Positions 8,892 through 17,264 of a DNA stretch of 64,000 nt are shown one piece after another. The stretch comes from Caulobacter vibrioides (GTDB taxonomy: Bacteria; Pseudomonadota; Alphaproteobacteria; Caulobacterales; Caulobacteraceae). Every line of letters begins with the position of its first letter. The first letter of the stretch is position 1. Both the position numbers and the translations under genes were made by a program. Below the pieces are notes generated by a model. The model was not told where the DNA came from. It ran no database searches and saw only the letters and a list, made by a program, of their open reading frames with translations. The stretch spans positions 1 through 64,000 of the forward strand of contig LNIY01000001.1 of assembly GCA_001449105.1 (NCBI GenBank), given 5' to 3'.

Positions 8892-9239
8892 ATGTCAAAG
8901 CTACCCGTAAATCCGCTCGCTTGGCTCGAACCCGACCGTCGTTGGCTCTATCTCGCGCTGCTGGTGCTCACCGATGATCGGCTCACCGCAGGCCGCCTTG
9001 CGGTGGCCCGCCACGTCCTGCTCGTTGATATGGAAATCTACGATGACCCGCGCCAAGGTGCGGGGTCCTGGCTATTCCCAAATGAAGAACTGCTGTTGGA
9101 TCGGCTGGGCCAGCAACTTCAGATCGCCGGCGCCTCGGTGGGTGACGATGGCTGGAGTAAGATCGTCCAAACGGCAACCGCTTTGCGCTGTCATCTCGAA
9201 GCGAATGGCATCGGGCGTCCGTTGCCCAACGTCCGCTAA
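8892..9239 (+). CDS. Hypothetical protein, 115 aa
   Basis: Not recognised. Start chosen at MSKLPVNPLAWLEPDRR (8892) rather than the longer open frame from 8805, because the upstream residues look random. The protein is helical and leucine-rich (LYLALLVLTDDRLTAGRLAVARHVL), ends in an Asn/Pro tail and has no signal peptide. It is divergent from the preceding hypothetical gene. Confidence 0.5.
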   Translation: MSKLPVNPLAWLEPDRRWLYLALLVLTDDRLTAGRLAVARHVLLVDMEIYDDPRQGAGSWLFPNEELLLDRLGQQLQIAGASVGDDGWSKIVQTATALRCHLEANGIGRPLPNVR

Positions 9240-9294
9240 GGGTCGGCATACGAAGTAAGGCCCCCGCCGACATCCGGACATTCCCTGCGGAGCC

Positions 9295-9522
9295 TCAGGC
9301 CGCCCGCGCCGGTGCGGCGCCAGCCCGCCAATTCCACGGCAGCAGCTCGTCGATCCGCTGAGTGGGATGCCCGGCGATGCGAGCCAGGACGTCGGCGAGC
9401 CAGACCTGAGGATCGAGGCCATTCATCTTGGCCGTGACGATCAGACTGTAGAGGATTGCCGCGCGCTGGCCGCCGCGATCCGAACCGCAGAACAGCCAGG
9501 ACTTTCGGTTCCAGAGCGACAT
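9295..9522 (-). pseudogene. Remnant of IS66-family transposase (TnpC C-terminus)
   Basis: The 75 aa match the typical C-terminal tail of IS66 TnpC: NRKSWLFCGSDRGGQRAA, then a helical stretch, then VLARIAGHPTQRIDELLPWNW. The DDE catalytic core, TnpA, TnpB and the terminal inverted repeats are absent, so it is a decayed scar. It marks past IS activity in the accessory part of the ICE just before dinB. Confidence 0.75.
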
Positions 9523-9740
9523 CGCGCAGCGCGCGCCAAGCCGATCTCCAGCGCCAGGTCCAGAAACTCAGTCTCTACACGCGACACGATCCAGCTCCAG
9601 AAGCCGCCCCCGATGGACGGCGCCGCTCAACAACGCGCTGCGGCGCGGTGTAGCGAGTTCCAGGGTTTTGCGCCTTTCCTGGGCTTGGGCTCAAGCAATA
9701 AGTTCCCGCTCCGTTCGCATCCCGTTAGACTGTTGCCGAC

Positions 9741-10814
9741 ATGGACTCGCCGCCTCGCAAGATCGTGCACATCGACATGGACGCGTTCTACGCTTCGGTG
9801 GAGCAGCGCGATGATCCAAGCCTTCGCGGCCGGCCCGTTGTCGTCGGATCGCCGGCGGCGCGCGGGGTGATCGCCGCGGCCAGCTACGAGGCGCGCAAGT
9901 TCGGCGTTCGCTCGGCCATGCCGTCGACCATCGCCCTTCGACAGTGCCCCGACCTGGTCTTTGTGCCGCATCGCTTCGAGGTCTATCGAGCCGTATCACG
10001 CCAGATCCACGGCATCTTCGCCGACTACGCCGACCTGGTCGAGCCGCTGTCGCTGGACGAGGCCTATCTGGACGTCACCGGCGACAAGGCCGGGGTCGGC
10101 GCGGCCACCGAGACCGCCAAGTTGATCCGCGCACGCATCCTGGAAGAGACGGGCCTGACCGCTTCGGCCGGTGTTTCCTACAACAAGTTCCTCGCCAAGA
10201 TGGCCAGCGATCAGAACAAGCCCAATGGCCAGTTCGTGGTCGCGCCCGGCAAGGGCGAGGCCTTCGTCCAGACCCTGCCGATCGGCCGCTTTTATGGCGT
10301 GGGCGAAGTCACCGAGGCCAAGATGAAACGCCTGGGCATCCACACCGGCGAGGACCTGCGTCGCCAGTCTCTGGCCTTCCTGCAGGAGCATTTTGGCAAG
10401 TCGGGGCCGTGGTTTTACGGCATCGTCCGCGGCGAAGACCACCGCCCGGTCAATCCCGACCGCGAGCGGAAGTCCTCGGGCTCGGAGACGACGTTCGCCA
10501 CGGATCTTCTAGACACAGACCGCATCGAGGCCGAGGTCGCCGCCCTGGCTGACAAGGTGTTTAGCTGGTGCGAGCGCGCCAACGCCTTTGGCCGCACCGC
10601 CACGGTGAAGATCAAGTATGCCGACTTCCAGCAGGCCACCCGCAGCCGCTCCCTCCCCGATACTATCGCCGAAGCCGATACCCTTCGCCATCTGGTCCAC
10701 AGCCTCGTGCGTTCAGTCTATCCGCTGCGCACCGGGGTCAGACTTCTGGGCGTGACGGTGTCCAGCTTCTCCGGGACCGCCGGGCGCGCCCAACAGGCCG
10801 AGCTCGCCGTCTAG
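9741..10814 (+). CDS. dinB: DNA polymerase IV (Y-family)
   Basis: 357 aa, full family length. Palm motifs HIDMDAFYASVE (residues 10-21) and SLDEAYLD carry the metal-binding Asp/Glu residues. The thumb and helix-hairpin-helix region (GRFYGVGEVTEAKMKRLG) and the little-finger domain follow. It performs translesion synthesis and is error-prone. A Pol IV on a mobile element may help after DNA damage or single-strand transfer; that is inference. No LexA box was recognised upstream. Confidence 0.92.
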   Translation: MDSPPRKIVHIDMDAFYASVEQRDDPSLRGRPVVVGSPAARGVIAAASYEARKFGVRSAMPSTIALRQCPDLVFVPHRFEVYRAVSRQIHGIFADYADLVEPLSLDEAYLDVTGDKAGVGAATETAKLIRARILEETGLTASAGVSYNKFLAKMASDQNKPNGQFVVAPGKGEAFVQTLPIGRFYGVGEVTEAKMKRLGIHTGEDLRRQSLAFLQEHFGKSGPWFYGIVRGEDHRPVNPDRERKSSGSETTFATDLLDTDRIEAEVAALADKVFSWCERANAFGRTATVKIKYADFQQATRSRSLPDTIAEADTLRHLVHSLVRSVYPLRTGVRLLGVTVSSFSGTAGRAQQAELAV

Positions 10815-10936
10815 CAACAGTGTACTTGCCACTTTCGCGACACTTGAAAGCCGCGCCCTGACCACTCGCCAGGCACCAGCGATCGCGGCCCTCATTGTCC
10901 TGGCGCTGCGACCGGTCCGGCCCTAGTTAAGTTCGA

Positions 10937-11056
10937 ATGCCACCTCGCCGCCGTCCCACCGCCCGCATTTTCACTCCCGTCGGATTGGCTGGGGTGATGC
11001 TCTTGGCCTCAGGCCTCTGCGCGCTTATCGCCGCGCTGGTGATCGCCGCTCGATAG
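10937..11056 (+). CDS. Small single-pass membrane protein, 39 aa
   Basis: An open frame reads MPPRRRPTARIFTPVGLAGV and continues with a hydrophobic helix to a TAG at 11054. The layout is a basic Arg/Pro-rich N-terminus (cytoplasmic by the positive-inside rule) followed by about 24 hydrophobic residues ending in Arg. No strong ribosome-binding site was seen. It is the only sensible coding content between dinB and the next gene. Confidence 0.45.
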   Translation: MPPRRRPTARIFTPVGLAGVMLLASGLCALIAALVIAAR

Positions 11057-11059
11057 ACG

Positions 11060-11398
11060 TCAAAACGCGTCAAGCCTCGCCGGCGTCAACGCGATCCCCA
11101 GATACGTCTTGGACCAGCGTCGCATCGTCGGTCGAGACTTGGTCGCGAGGCGGTCGCAGACTTCGCCAGTTCTTGGCCCCCGCGACGCCGGGCGCTCTAG
11201 GATGAAGGCCCTCGAATGCGTCTCCCGGCGCCAGAACCGCCGCGAAGGCTTCTTCGGGCGTGCGCCCTTGACCGCCGTCTCGCCGTGGACGGCCCACCAG
11301 CGCTCAAGCCGGTCGAACATCACCTTGATCGCACCAAGGAAGTCGCCAATTCCCAAGGCGGCCGGCGCCGGCGGCGTGATGTTCGACTGATCGTCCAT
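11060..11398 (-). CDS. Hypothetical protein, 112 aa, with a suspected double frameshift
   Basis: The N-terminus (MDDQSNITPPAPAALGIGDF) and the C-terminus (TGEVCDRLATKSRPTMRRW, then TYLGIALTPARLDAF) look like one soluble protein. Between them, about 11185-11260, this frame is an unnatural Arg/Lys/Ser run, while the neighbouring frame reads TPEEAFAAVLAPGDAFEGLH, which looks coding. One base lost near GGCGCACG and one gained near AAGAACTGG (minus strand) would give a uniform protein. So the listed frame may be a version altered in the middle, or the sequence may hold two compensating errors. Confidence 0.5.
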   Translation of the reverse strand: MDDQSNITPPAPAALGIGDFLGAIKVMFDRLERWWAVHGETAVKGARPKKPSRRFWRRETHSRAFILERPASRGPRTGEVCDRLATKSRPTMRRWSKTYLGIALTPARLDAF

Positions 11399-11462
11399 AC
11401 CCCGTTCCTCCTCGGCGTTGCAGCGGCCTAATCGCCCGTCTCGCGGCTAAGCCTCCCCCGGG

Positions 11463-11837
11463 TCAGCCCGGCAGCAGCGCGCGCGAAGTTCCTCTAGGAC
11501 GCCCACCACGCCGGACTGGGCGGGCGCCGGCATAGGCCTCGCGCCAAGCCGCGACCAGAACGTCGGCCAGGGCCGCCTCGTCCAAGTCCTCGATCCACAG
11601 CAGCGTAACGCCGGACTTTCCCCGAGGCCCCGGCTCGACCGTCACCCCGTCATGGTCGGCGACGAGCCGCATCTGATCCCGAACCGAGAGTTTGACGACC
11701 GCCCAACCGGCTTCGGGCCAGCCCAAGGTCGCAAAGGCCTTGCCACCGACGCGAAACTGCACGGCCTCGAGGACCCGATGCGTCTTGACGGTCGGGCTGA
11801 GGCGGCTGGCCAAGTTGGAAAAAACGTCCGGCGTCAT
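11463..11837 (-). CDS. MmcQ/YjbR family protein
   Basis: 124 aa. The core GGKAFATLGWPEAGWAVVKL followed by a DQMRL-type segment and a C-terminal WIEDLDEAALADVLVAAW is the pattern of the MmcQ/YjbR fold, a small double-wing domain sometimes called DNA-binding. Biochemical role is not established for the family. The Arg/Gly-rich tail after residue 108 is likely disordered. It is co-directional with the 112-aa gene downstream. Confidence 0.7.
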   Translation of the reverse strand: MTPDVFSNLASRLSPTVKTHRVLEAVQFRVGGKAFATLGWPEAGWAVVKLSVRDQMRLVADHDGVTVEPGPRGKSGVTLLWIEDLDEAALADVLVAAWREAYAGARPVRRGGRPRGTSRALLPG

Positions 11838-11990
11838 GGCTATCCTCGCGCAATGCGACGCCCTTCTGACCCCGAGTCGCCGCCTGCTGGCAAAGTTAGG
11901 TTAACGCTGCGTCTGAACCGGACGTAGCGCACAAATGAACCTGTCCCATCGCGCATTCTCACCAAGCCGAAGCAGGCTAGAAGACCCTGC

Positions 11991-12389
11991 ATGCCCGCCG
12001 CCGCTCTCACCGCCATGATCATCGCCTGCACCGCACCCGCCGTGCACGACGGCGACACGCTTCGCTGCGGGAAGGAGCGCATCCGCCTCTTCGGCGTGGA
12101 CGCGCCCGAAGTGAAGCGCGGAACAACCCCGGCCGAACCTTTCGCCTACCAAGCGCGCGACGAACTGCTGCGCCTGACCCGCGGGCGCGTGGGGTGCAGG
12201 CCGGTAGATAAGGACCGTTATGGTCGTTGGGTTGCGCGCTGTTGGTCGGACGCCAGCCCCGATCTGAACGCCGCCCTGATCCGATCCGGCTACGCCACCG
12301 AGTATCGTCGCTACAGCAAGGGCGCGTATGCCGCCGCTGAGGCGCAGGCCAGGGCTTCCCGGCGCGGCGTCTGGGGCAAGGGTCGCTGA
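11991..12389 (+). CDS. Thermonuclease-family (SNase-like) nuclease
   Basis: 132 aa with the OB-fold nuclease pattern: VHDGDTLR (metal-binding Asp), RIRLFGVDAPE (catalytic Arg and Glu), DRYGRWVARCW (second catalytic Arg) and a C-terminal AAEAQARASRRGVWG helix. A weakly hydrophobic N-terminus may be a short signal peptide, which would make it a periplasmic or secreted phosphodiesterase. Such nucleases are common on ICEs of this type. Confidence 0.85.
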   Translation: MPAAALTAMIIACTAPAVHDGDTLRCGKERIRLFGVDAPEVKRGTTPAEPFAYQARDELLRLTRGRVGCRPVDKDRYGRWVARCWSDASPDLNAALIRSGYATEYRRYSKGAYAAAEAQARASRRGVWGKGR

Positions 12390-12452
12390 GGACGGCCGCG
12401 CACGCCGGATCGGCCGAAGGAGAGTGAGAGGAAGGCGCGGCGTCGCCGCGAC

Positions 12453-12505
12453 GGACAGGAGGGTCGAGAGAGTGGCTCTTGGCCGGTCCGTCGTGGAGCT
12501 TCCCC
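12453..12505 (+). promoter_or_regulatory. Leader element shared with the ParB-like gene (copy 1)
   Basis: The 53 bp before the DUF932 start read GGACAGGAGGGTCGAGAGAG, then a GGCTC...GGCCGG...CCGTCGTGGAG block with the ribosome-binding GGAG. The same order of blocks precedes the ParB-like gene (13882-13949). Half-matching inverted GGAC/GGCCGGTCC words allow a hairpin. A shared regulator or shared translational control is likely. Confidence 0.5.
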
Positions 12506-13705
12506 ATGACCCCCGTCGTTCCCCAACAGCCGCAGGGCGCTCAAACCTCCGGCGCCTTCAAGGTCGACATCTCTCGCGGCGCGCGCATAGGCCGCGTCTC
12601 TTCCGAATGGTTCTCGCGGCCCGAGGACGAGCGTTATCTGTCGCTCAGCTCCCTCTACGAGGCCGTGCGCGGCCGCGCCGATCGGGCCAGCAGCCGAATC
12701 GTCGAAACCCGCGCGATCGGGGTCGAGGCCGACCGCGACAGCCCAGAGCGGCTGCAGCTTGTCGTGCCCGGGCGCCCTGATCCCGTTGCGCCGACCCACT
12801 GGTCGTTCGGTCAGCTCTGCAGCCTGGTCGGCGCGCCGGCGGGCTATCTGCGGGCCCTCCCCGCCACGCTGGCCGGCATCAACATGCAGCACGGCCTGAT
12901 CGCCCACCGGGGCGAGCAGATCAAGACCCTGGAGACCGATAGCGGCCGTCTCGAACTACGCGCCGCCACCGGCCCCGACTATGGACGGATCTGGGACCAC
13001 GAACTGGTCGAGGCGGTGATGAAGATCGCCGGAGACGGGGTCGGCGACACGCGCTGGAAGGTCCCTGGCCTGCTCGACTGGTCGGCCATGACCCACAATC
13101 CTTTCGTCGACGTCACCAAGGACACCACCACCCTCTATGCCTCCGACCGCGACGTCTTCCTGTTCCTGGTCGACGACACCCACCCCATCGAAGCCGGACG
13201 GCTCCCCAACGGCGATCCGGACCTCTACTTTCGGGGCTTCTACTGCTGGAACAGCGAGGTCGGGTCCAAGACGCTCGGCATCGCCACCTTCTACCTGCGG
13301 GCGGTCTGCATGAATCGCAACATCTGGGGCGCGGAAGGCTTCGAGGAGATCAGCATCCGGCACAGCAAGTGGGCCGGACGCCGGTTCGTCCATCAGGCCG
13401 CCCCGGCGCTGGAGCAGTTCGCCAACGCCTCGACCAAACCTTTCGTCAACGGCGTGGCAGCCGCCCGGGCGGCGATCGTCGCGCGCAAGGACGAGGATCG
13501 CGAGACCTTCCTGCGCAAACGCGGCTTCTCCAAGCCCGACACCGCCAAGATCATCGCCACCGTCCTCGACGAGGAAGGTCGACCGCCTGAGTCGATCTTC
13601 GACTTTGTCCAGGGCATTTCCGCCCTGGCACGCGCCAAACCCCACCAAGACGCCCGCCTGGAATTAGAGGCCAAGGCCGGCCGCCTGCTGACCAGCGTCC
13701 TGTAA
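12506..13705 (+). CDS. DUF932 family protein
   Basis: 399 aa. Typical DUF932 segments are visible: a central YASDRDVFLFLVDDTHPIE, then RGFYCWNSEVGSKTLG and FYLRAVCMNRNIWG. Members are found on phages, plasmids and ICEs; the function is not established. The start at 12506 (MTPVVPQQ) follows GGAG by seven bases; the longer frame from 12479 lies in the leader. Gene order DUF932 - ParB-like - Toprim is a common maintenance module of these elements. Confidence 0.8.
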   Translation: MTPVVPQQPQGAQTSGAFKVDISRGARIGRVSSEWFSRPEDERYLSLSSLYEAVRGRADRASSRIVETRAIGVEADRDSPERLQLVVPGRPDPVAPTHWSFGQLCSLVGAPAGYLRALPATLAGINMQHGLIAHRGEQIKTLETDSGRLELRAATGPDYGRIWDHELVEAVMKIAGDGVGDTRWKVPGLLDWSAMTHNPFVDVTKDTTTLYASDRDVFLFLVDDTHPIEAGRLPNGDPDLYFRGFYCWNSEVGSKTLGIATFYLRAVCMNRNIWGAEGFEEISIRHSKWAGRRFVHQAAPALEQFANASTKPFVNGVAAARAAIVARKDEDRETFLRKRGFSKPDTAKIIATVLDEEGRPPESIFDFVQGISALARAKPHQDARLELEAKAGRLLTSVL

Positions 13706-13881
13706 TCCCGCCTGTGCGGCTTTGCGCCTCCGCGCAGAGCCGCAACGCCTGATCCGCGCCAAGCCGCCGAAGCGCCCTGACGGGATCACGCTCGGCGGCT
13801 TTCCGTATTTGCGCCTTTGCGCAACCGCGGCTTTACGCCCCGGCGAGGCGGGCTTGGCCGGCGCCGTCAGAGGAAGAGGTC

Positions 13882-13949
13882 GGACGGGAGGGTCATGACG
13901 GGTCAAGGCCGAGAGAGAGGCTCCCGGCCGCCCGTCATGGAGACCTGCC
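13882..13949 (+). promoter_or_regulatory. Leader element shared with the DUF932 gene (copy 2)
   Basis: Begins GGACGGGAGGGTCATGACGG, followed by GAGAGAGAGGCTCCCGGCCG and CCCGTCATGGAG before the ATG at 13950. The CATGACGGG and CCCGTCATG words form an inverted repeat around the GAGAGAG core. The block order and end-to-end similarity to 12453-12505 indicate one repeated 5' leader. Confidence 0.5.
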
Positions 13950-16118
13950 ATGACCAAGCACCCCACCCTTGCGCTGAGCCGCTCACGCGACATCCCGTTC
14001 AACAAGCTCGTCCTCAGCCAGGCCAATGTCCGCAAGACCAAGGCCGGCGTCTCGATCGAAGAACTGGCCGAGGACATCGCCCATCGCACCCTGCTGCAGA
14101 GCCTGAACGTCCGGCCCGTGCTCGACGCCGGCGGCGCGGAAACCGGCATGTTCGAGGTGCCGGCCGGCGGTCGGCGCTATCGAGCCCTGTCCCTGCTGGT
14201 CAAGCAAAAGCGCCTGGCCCGCAACGCCCTGGTGCCCTGCGTGGTGCGCACCGACGGCCTGGCCGAAGAGGACAGCCTGGCCGAGAACACCCAGCGCGCC
14301 CCGCTGCACGCCCTGGACCAGTTCCGGGCCTTCCAGGCCATGGCCGGCAAGGGCCTGTCCGAGGAGGAGATCGCGGCGGCCTTCTTCACCACCAGCGCGG
14401 TCGTGCGCCAGCGTCTGCGCCTGGCGGCCGTGGCTCCGGCCCTGCTCGAGGTCTATGGCGAAGACGGCATAACGCTCGACCAGCTGATGGCCTTCACGGT
14501 CAATCCCGACCATGACCGCCAGGCCCAGGTCTGGGAAGCGATCCAGAAGACCTACAACCGCGAACCCTACACCATCCGCCGCATGCTGACCGAAGGCGCC
14601 ATCCGCGCCTCCGACCGCCGCGCGCAATTCGTGCTGGACGCCTACGTCGAAGCTGGCGGGCCCGTCATGCGCGACCTCTTCGAGGCCGACCACGGCGGCT
14701 GGCTGCGCGATCCGGGCCTCGTCGAACGTCTGGTGCTCCAGCGCCTGGAGCAGGAGGCCCAGACCCTGTCAGACGAAGGTTGGAAGTGGGTGGAGACCGC
14801 CATCGACTTCCCCTACGGCCACACGTCGGGCCTGCGTCACCTGACGGGCCAGCCCGCGCCCTTGAGCGACGAGGAAGCCGCCACGATCAGCGCGCTTCAG
14901 GCCGAGTACAAGGGCTATGAAGACGCCCAGGATCCCGACGGCGACTACCCAGAAGCCGTCGATCTGCGGCTGGGCGAAATCGAGGCCGCGCTAGAGGCGC
15001 TCCAGGATCGTCCCACGCTCTTCGACCCGGCCGAAATGGCGATAGCCGGCGCCTTCCTCAGCATCGACACCAATGGCCAGCTCCGCATCGCGCGGGGGTA
15101 TGTCCTGCCCGAGGACGAACCGCCGGTGATCGCCGAGGACGTCCCCGAGGCCGTGTCCGATCCGCGCGACGAGGCGGACGGCGACGCGGACGGCGACACG
15201 CACGCCGCCCAGACCGGGCCCGGCGCACCGAGCGTCCAGACTGTCGAGGACGAAAGTCCTGGACGCCCTCTGCCCGACCGGCTGGTGGCTGAGTTGACCG
15301 CTCACCGATCCCTGGCCTTGCGCGACGCCCTGGCCAACCAACCCGAACACGCGTTCCTGGCGGTCCTCCACGCCATGGTCCTGGGGCTGTTCTACGCCGG
15401 CCGCTACGACAGCTGCCTGGAGATCGCCGCCACAAGCCCGATCTACAACCAGCAGGCCGCGGGCCTGGCCGAGACGCCATGCGCGGTCGCCATCAGCGCG
15501 CGGCATGCGACCTGGACCGGCATGCTGCCGAAGGATGCGACCAGCCTCTGGGAGGAGTTGCTGGAGTTCGACAGCGACAGCCGCCAGGCCCTCTTCGCCC
15601 ACTGCGCCGGCCAGACGGTCAACGCCCTGGTCGAAGGCTGGAACAAGCGGCAAAGGGCCATCGCCCACGCCGACCAGCTGGCCCAACTGCTCGCGCTGGA
15701 CATGACCAAGGCCGGCTGGGCGCCGACCGCCGAGACCTATCTGGGCCGCGTCACCAAGGGCCAGATCCTGCAGGCGGTCCGCGAGGCCAAGGGCGAGGCG
15801 GCCGCCACGCCCCTGGAGACGCTGCGCAAGGACGACATGGTCGCGCAGGCCGAGCAGCAGCTGGCGAGGTCCGGCTGGCTGCCCGCGATCCTGCGCACCG
15901 CGCCCGCGGCTGAAGGGCCTGAGCTCCCCGCTTCGCAGGAGGCCCAAGCCGAAGCCGCGCCGGCCCAATCGCCCCCTGGGAGCGAAGATCCGTCGCACGC
16001 GTCCCTGACCGGCGAAGCCCTGGGGGTGAACGGCGGCGAAACGGCCATGGCGCCCGACGCTGGCCCCGGCGAGGATGAGGAGCGCCCGACCGACGCTCAC
16101 CCGGTCGCCGCCGAATAG
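13950..16118 (+). CDS. Large ParB/Srx-domain protein
   Basis: 722 aa, much longer than chromosomal ParB (~300 aa). The N-terminal ParB nuclease/CTPase-like domain (residues ~12-115) shows LSQANVRKTK, EVPAGGRRYRAL and DSLAENTQRAPLHALDQF, followed by a helix-turn-helix region (EEEIAAAFFTTSAVVRQRLRLA). The rest is acidic and helical with an Asp/Glu-rich linker around 400-430 and an Ala/Pro/Glu-rich tail. Such long ParB-like proteins are typical of alphaproteobacterial ICEs and may bind element DNA for maintenance; they are distinct from the ParA partner encoded at 23188. Confidence 0.85.
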   Translation: MTKHPTLALSRSRDIPFNKLVLSQANVRKTKAGVSIEELAEDIAHRTLLQSLNVRPVLDAGGAETGMFEVPAGGRRYRALSLLVKQKRLARNALVPCVVRTDGLAEEDSLAENTQRAPLHALDQFRAFQAMAGKGLSEEEIAAAFFTTSAVVRQRLRLAAVAPALLEVYGEDGITLDQLMAFTVNPDHDRQAQVWEAIQKTYNREPYTIRRMLTEGAIRASDRRAQFVLDAYVEAGGPVMRDLFEADHGGWLRDPGLVERLVLQRLEQEAQTLSDEGWKWVETAIDFPYGHTSGLRHLTGQPAPLSDEEAATISALQAEYKGYEDAQDPDGDYPEAVDLRLGEIEAALEALQDRPTLFDPAEMAIAGAFLSIDTNGQLRIARGYVLPEDEPPVIAEDVPEAVSDPRDEADGDADGDTHAAQTGPGAPSVQTVEDESPGRPLPDRLVAELTAHRSLALRDALANQPEHAFLAVLHAMVLGLFYAGRYDSCLEIAATSPIYNQQAAGLAETPCAVAISARHATWTGMLPKDATSLWEELLEFDSDSRQALFAHCAGQTVNALVEGWNKRQRAIAHADQLAQLLALDMTKAGWAPTAETYLGRVTKGQILQAVREAKGEAAATPLETLRKDDMVAQAEQQLARSGWLPAILRTAPAAEGPELPASQEAQAEAAPAQSPPGSEDPSHASLTGEALGVNGGETAMAPDAGPGEDEERPTDAHPVAAE

Positions 16119-16146
16119 GTCGAGTTCCCCCCGCTCGACCTGCTCA

Positions 16147-16181
16147 GGGACCCGTCTTCTAGAGGCGGGTCCCATTTTCTT
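16147..16181 (+). terminator. Hairpin with T-rich tail between ParB-like and Toprim genes
   Basis: GGGACCCG at 16147-16154 pairs perfectly with CGGGTCCC at 16166-16173, followed by ATTTTCTT. This is the form of an intrinsic terminator or attenuator. It ends ten bases before the Toprim gene's ATG, so it could also tune entry into that gene. Confidence 0.55.
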
Positions 16182-16191
16182 GGGAGCTCCC

Positions 16192-17259
16192 ATGTCATCA
16201 ACCGCATCGGACCTGTCCGCCCGGCTCGCCGCCCGCGCCGAAGCCGTTTGCCGGCGATACCTCTCGAAGGGGCGCCGCGACGGTGCCTATTGGCGTGTCG
16301 GCGACGTCGACAACACCCCTGGCCAAAGCCTCTTTGTTCGCCTTGAAGGTCCGACCGCCGGCCAAGGCGCGGCGGGTCGCTGGCGCGACGCGGCCACCGG
16401 CCAGCATGGCGACCTTCTCGACCTGATCGGCCTGGCGCTGCGCCATGACCGGATCGTCGATACGTTCGACGAGGCCCGCCGCTTCCTGAGCCTGCCCGAT
16501 CCCGTCGCCGATGCCGCGCCCGAGCACGCACACGCCCGAGCCTCCACGGGCTTGGGCGAACGCGGCCAGATCGCCGCACGCCGCCTGCTTGATCGCGCCG
16601 GCTCGATCCTTGGAACTCTCGCGCAGAGCTACCTGGCCGGCCGCGCGCTTCACCCGCCGCCCCACAGCGCCCCTTTGACCTTCCTGCCACGCTGCCGATA
16701 CCGGCCCGCATCAACCGACGCCCCGCACGTGCGCACCAGTTGGCCAGCCCTTCTGGCCCGAGTGACCGACCTGTCAGGCGCCACTACCGGCGTTCACCGG
16801 ACCTGGCTGGACCCGGCCACCTGCGGCAAGGCGCCCGTGGCGACCCCGCGGCGGACCTTGGGCGCGATCCATGGCCACGCCGTTCGCTTTGGCCGCCCCG
16901 ATCTCGTTCTGGCGGCGGGCGAAGGCCTGGAGACTGTGCTGTCGGTGGGATCGGTCGCCCCGCGCCTGCCGCTCGCCGCAGCCTTGTCGTCAGCCCACCT
17001 GGCCGCCCTGCAGCTGCCGCCAGGCCTTCGCCGGCTCTACATCCTGGTGGATCCCGATCCCGCGGGAAATGCGGCGACCGAGGCGCTTTCCGCCCGTGCC
17101 ATCGAAGTCGGCGTCCTGCCCCTTAGGCTCGACCCGCTTTGCGGCGACCACAACGACGATCTGCTGCAGCTGGGCGCCAAGGCCTTCGCGGAGAGCTTGC
17201 TGACCGGGCTAACCCCCGAAGACGCCGAAACCTTCCTGGACCTCGGCAACATCCGCTGA
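16192..17259 (+). CDS. Toprim-domain protein (DnaG/plasmid primase-like)
   Basis: 355 aa. The N-terminal part (RWRDAATGQHGDLLDLI) resembles the zinc-finger-like/DUF7146 part of plasmid primases, and the C-terminal Toprim domain has LAAGEGLETVLS (conserved Glu) and LYILVDPDPAGNAA (DxD metal site). Such proteins are thought to prime or process single-stranded DNA during transfer or replication. Start at 16192 follows GGGAG. It ends immediately before a palindromic region. Confidence 0.82.
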   Translation: MSSTASDLSARLAARAEAVCRRYLSKGRRDGAYWRVGDVDNTPGQSLFVRLEGPTAGQGAAGRWRDAATGQHGDLLDLIGLALRHDRIVDTFDEARRFLSLPDPVADAAPEHAHARASTGLGERGQIAARRLLDRAGSILGTLAQSYLAGRALHPPPHSAPLTFLPRCRYRPASTDAPHVRTSWPALLARVTDLSGATTGVHRTWLDPATCGKAPVATPRRTLGAIHGHAVRFGRPDLVLAAGEGLETVLSVGSVAPRLPLAAALSSAHLAALQLPPGLRRLYILVDPDPAGNAATEALSARAIEVGVLPLRLDPLCGDHNDDLLQLGAKAFAESLLTGLTPEDAETFLDLGNIR

Positions 17260-17264
17260 AGCGC

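Noticed and set aside
9367..9870. Plus-strand frame over the IS66 remnant and dinB start
   Set aside because: It is antisense to the transposase scar, then out of frame with dinB, with no protein-like character.
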